Positions 46,598-48,444 of a stretch of 48,444 bases of DNA are shown here, piece by piece. The stretch covers positions 1 to 48,444 of the forward strand of contig JBBSAJ010000017.1 in assembly GCA_038252405.1 (NCBI GenBank), written 5' to 3'. Below the pieces are notes generated by a model. That model was not told the DNA's origin and made no database searches. It saw nothing but the letters and a program-made list of their open reading frames with translations. How positions within the stretch are numbered: position 1 is the stretch's first letter; each line of letters opens with the position of its first letter. This stretch comes from DATCDE01 sp038252405. GTDB taxonomy: Bacteria; Actinomycetota; Actinomycetes; Prado026. The translations under genes were made by a program, and so were the position numbers.

Positions 46598-47410
46598 TCA
46601 GCCGCCGTCGGCGTCCGGGATCGACAGCCGGGCCAGGAGCACCGCACGGGTCATCGCGACGTCCGCGACCTGGTCGGGGTCGACGGGACACTCCGGGCGA
46701 CGCAGGGCCTGCTCGATGCGCAGCCGGGCCTGCGCCCAGTCGACCATCGTGAACTCGGTCATCGGGTCGGGTGCGACCGTGGTCAGGGTCTGGGCGAGGA
46801 CCGCCCCGGCATCGTTGGCCAGCCAGCAGTCCTTGACTCCGCCGCCGAGGTCGTGGTCGATGAGCACGCTCAGGGCATGCTCCTGCCGCCCGTAGCGGAA
46901 GGACGCGGCGACGACCTCCTGGCGGCCGTCGACGTCGCCGTAGCGCCAGCAGCGCCCGAGCTGGGGAGAGCCGAGGGCAGCGGCCCAGGCCCGGTCCTTG
47001 ACGCCGCCGGCGGCCAACCGGTCCGCGACCTGCGACGCCGCGCCCCGGGCAGGCTCGGGTCCCATGCGGCTGAGCACCCGCACCATGGCCAGAGCGGTGC
47101 TGTCCGCCACCCGCTCGGCATGGCCGACGAGGAGGGCGGCCACCTGCATGCAGGCATCCTCGCGTTCCGTCGGGTCGGCGTCCGGCATGGCCAGCGACAC
47201 CATGCCGAACAGCTCCGACGCCCACATCTCGGCGTCCAGGGAACGGCGCACCTTGCGCATCTGCTGCTCCGCCTCGAGGAGCAGCGGGCGCAGCAGCGTC
47301 TCAGCGTCGTCGTCGAAGTCGGCTTCTGGCCCGGTGTCCTCGACCAGTCGCAGGCGACGTTCGGGATGCACACCCTCAAACGATCCCGCCACGGCGCCGA
47401 AGTCTGCCAC
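46598..47410 (-). CDS. Hypothetical protein, unknown family
   Basis: A 270-residue, soluble, mostly helical protein without transmembrane segments or a motif I recognise. It contains DDDAETLLRPLLLEAEQQMRKVRRSLDAEMWASELFG, a central SPQLGRCWRYGDVDGRQEVVAASFRYGRQEHALSVLIDHDLGGGVKDCW, and a C-terminal WAQARLRIEQALRRPECPV. The pattern of a small beta-rich middle part with HALSVLIDHD suggests an enzyme-like or regulatory domain but no assignment is justified. GTG 47408-47410 is the earliest start; internal GTGs at about codons 7 and 14 are alternatives. Confidence 0.65.
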   Translation of the reverse strand: MADFGAVAGSFEGVHPERRLRLVEDTGPEADFDDDAETLLRPLLLEAEQQMRKVRRSLDAEMWASELFGMVSLAMPDADPTEREDACMQVAALLVGHAERVADSTALAMVRVLSRMGPEPARGAASQVADRLAAGGVKDRAWAAALGSPQLGRCWRYGDVDGRQEVVAASFRYGRQEHALSVLIDHDLGGGVKDCWLANDAGAVLAQTLTTVAPDPMTEFTMVDWAQARLRIEQALRRPECPVDPDQVADVAMTRAVLLARLSIPDADGG

Positions 47411-47475
47411 GGCAACCGCTGGCGTCTCAGGCTGTCCGGCAGACTGCCCTGGTGACCGACGACCTGGTGGGTGCC

Positions 47476-47507
47476 GCCCTGAGGCGGGTGCTCAGCCCGC
47501 TCAGGGC
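47476..47507. repeat. Strong hairpin between the hypothetical gene and a decayed accessory gene
   Basis: GCCCTGAGGCGGG (47476-47488) pairs with CCCGCTCAGGGC (47496-47507) with one bulged G and a 7-nt loop. It lies where plus-strand coding potential changes frame, and is not placed at a gene end that would explain it as a simple terminator. Confidence 0.45.
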
Positions 47508-47519
47508 ACGCTCCGGACC

Positions 47520-47972
47520 GTGCTGCTCGAGCTGGTCGATCGGGCGCGTCTCGACGTCCCGGCCAGCATCACCACCGAGCAGGCCGCGACCGCAGTACGC
47601 CCCTACGCCTGGTTGCTCGACCGGGTGGGCGCTGACGGAGTGAAGCTGACCACCGCCGGCTACCTTCCCCCAGCGATGGTGGTCGAGGCCATGACGACGC
47701 TCGGTGACCGGGTCAGCTGGATCGGCAAGGGGAAACGCGAGGACCTGACCCTCCCGGTCCTCAACCTGAGGGAGTCGGCTCAGTACCTGAAGCCGGTCCG
47801 CAAGTCCAAGGGCCACCTGGTGCTCAGCCCGGCCGGACGCCGACTGGGCGCGGACCCGGTCGCTCTGAGTTCGCCCGAGCGGCGCTGCAGGTCCCGGCCC
47901 TGTGACCGGAGCGGCCACCACCACCGCGGGTGGATCCCGCCCGCCGCGGTGAGCATCGGGTTCACTCCTTGA
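47520..47972 (+). pseudogene. Truncated relative of the pRiA4b ORF-3-like family (C-terminal domain only)
   Basis: The frame encodes a segment VRPYAWLLDRVGADGVKLTTAGYLPPAMV ... WIGKGKREDLTLPVLNLRESAQYLKPVRKSKGHLVLSPAGRRLGADPVAL, which I recognise as the C-terminal domain often attached to plasmid pRiA4b ORF-3-like (IS1096 TnpR-like) proteins in actinobacteria. The N-terminal domain is missing, no good start or ribosome-binding site exists (GTG 47520 is the first in frame), and after PVAL the frame reads non-homologous Arg/His-rich sequence to the stop. It is probably a decayed gene. Confidence 0.55.
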
Positions 47973-48289
47973 TGTCGCACGCATCAAGCGCTGGTGCGAG
48001 AGCCGGGTGCCGAAGCCCGACCAGGACCAGGTCCGCGTCGAGTACGAGGTGACCGGTCAGGACGTGACGATCGTGGAGAGCCGGGCACCGTGGCAGGACG
48101 ATCCTTCACCGGAGTGGACGCGGTTGCCCTTTGCACGGCTGCGGTTCAACGCGACCACCCAGAGCTGGTCGCTCTTCTGGCGCGACCGCGACGCGAAGTT
48201 CCAGCTACCCACCGCTGCCGGCCAGCCCAACGGTGCAGACCCTGCTCGAAGAGATCGAACGCAATCCCACCGCGATCTTCTGGGGCTGA
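47971..48289 (+). pseudogene. DUF3024 gene broken by a frameshift and lacking its start
   Basis: Starting at codon 47971 the frame reads DVARIKRWCESRVPKPDQDQVRVEYEV ... APWQDDPSPEWTRLPFARLRFNATTQSWSLFWRDRDAKF, the body of a DUF3024 protein. Near 48202-48206 the homology jumps by +1 to the frame TVQTLLEEIERNPTAIFWG and a stop at 48287-48289, the normal DUF3024 end, so one base appears to have been lost there. No ATG/GTG precedes the homologous start; the nearest in-frame start is GTG 48007. The gene overlaps the end of the preceding remnant. Confidence 0.7.
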
Positions 48290-48313
48290 CCTCCCTCCCC
48301 GACGGCCGCGGCG

Positions 48314-48444
48314 CTAGCCGGGGTGGTCGGGGTGTCGGGGGTCGGCGGGTGGTCGGGGGACGGGGTGGTGCAGGCCGTTGGGGCTGGTCCAGTGGTTGGT
48401 GCCGTCGGGGGTGCGGGTGGTCTGCCAGCCGTGGTGGGTTTTGA
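48314..48444 (-). CDS. HNH endonuclease / DUF222 protein, C-terminal end (runs off window)
   Basis: Only the last 42 codons are visible. KTHHGWQTTRTPDGTNHWTSPNGLHHPVPRPP then a Pro/Asp/His-rich end with TAG at 48314-48316. The KTHHGW-T-P-G-W-SP pattern is the tail after the HNH site in actinobacterial DUF222/HNH proteins, a multi-copy family often found in accessory DNA. The HNH residues themselves lie outside the window. Confidence 0.75.
   Translation of the reverse strand, partial: KTHHGWQTTRTPDGTNHWTSPNGLHHPVPRPPADPRHPDHPG

Noticed and set aside
47453..47643. Open frame starting GTGACCGACGACC as a gene upstream of the pRiA4b-like remnant
   Set aside because: After about 20 codons it loses any resemblance and becomes Ser/Pro/Arg-rich, while homology runs in another frame.
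1..48444. CRISPR array, rRNA/tRNA genes, integrase or complete insertion sequence
   Set aside because: No regularly spaced repeats, no cloverleaf-like or rRNA sequence and no transposase or integrase motifs were seen on either strand.

Overview
This 48.4 kb window comes from an actinomycete chromosome. G/C-ending codons dominate, GTG starts are common, genes often overlap as ATGA/GTGA, and the conserved block clpC - lsr2 - lysS - argA - coaX - nadC - nadB - panC - DUF2520 and, further on, folK - folB - folP - folE - ftsH - hpt - tilS - metalloprotease - dacB | ppa resembles the clpC/lsr2/ftsH neighbourhood of Mycobacterium and Streptomyces. I cannot place it below phylum; a DUF222/HNH endonuclease fragment at the right edge fits several high-GC actinobacterial families. 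No rRNA, tRNA, CRISPR array or intact insertion sequence was seen.

Layout. 1-3.5 kb: partial clpC with a ClgR-like operator, the nucleoid protein gene lsr2 behind an AT-rich leader, and the coupled pair lysS-argA. 3.5-4.8 kb: a methyltransferase and a small membrane protein on the plus strand. 4.8-9.9 kb: one tight minus-strand cofactor operon (DUF2520-panC-nadB-nadC-coaX) for pantothenate/CoA and NAD; panD is absent from its usual place. 10-17 kb: MidA-type arginine methyltransferase, a cytochrome P450 coupled to two PH-domain membrane proteins, an amino-acid permease, and a lone NuoD paralogue. 17-22.2 kb: a coiled-coil membrane protein, DUF1684 and a complete osmoprotectant ABC importer. 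22.2-27.2 kb: the folate operon (folE, folP, folB, folK) interrupted by an MprF-like lipid aminoacyltransferase and an NTF2-fold protein. 27.2-35.5 kb: ftsH, hpt, tilS, a zinc metalloprotease, dacB, ppa and a RipA-like NlpC/P60 peptidase. 35.7-36.9 kb: a CaCA cation exchanger behind a manganese (yybP-ykoY) riboswitch. 36.9-42.7 kb: thioesterase, an unknown membrane-anchored protein, an acyl-CoA dehydrogenase and a TOBE-regulator/modABC molybdate operon. 43-46.6 kb: an IlvD/Edd sugar-acid dehydratase with a zinc dehydrogenase and an SDR, probably a sugar or polyol oxidation module. 46.6-48.4 kb: an unknown protein, then decayed accessory genes.

Most worth a second look: (1) a 47-bp palindromic element present twice with two mismatches, which at both sites supplies the same last codons (Leu-Ser-Gly-stop) of otherwise unrelated genes; (2) the MidA methyltransferase near an orphan NuoD that keeps the methylatable arginine but has Trp where the quinone-contacting Tyr should be; (3) the manganese riboswitch whose promoter -10 overlaps that of the divergent gene; (4) a consistent TANNNT-6 to 8 nt-start codon pattern at about twelve genes, implying widespread leaderless transcription; (5) single-residue departures in hallmark motifs of NadB, FtsH and DacB.
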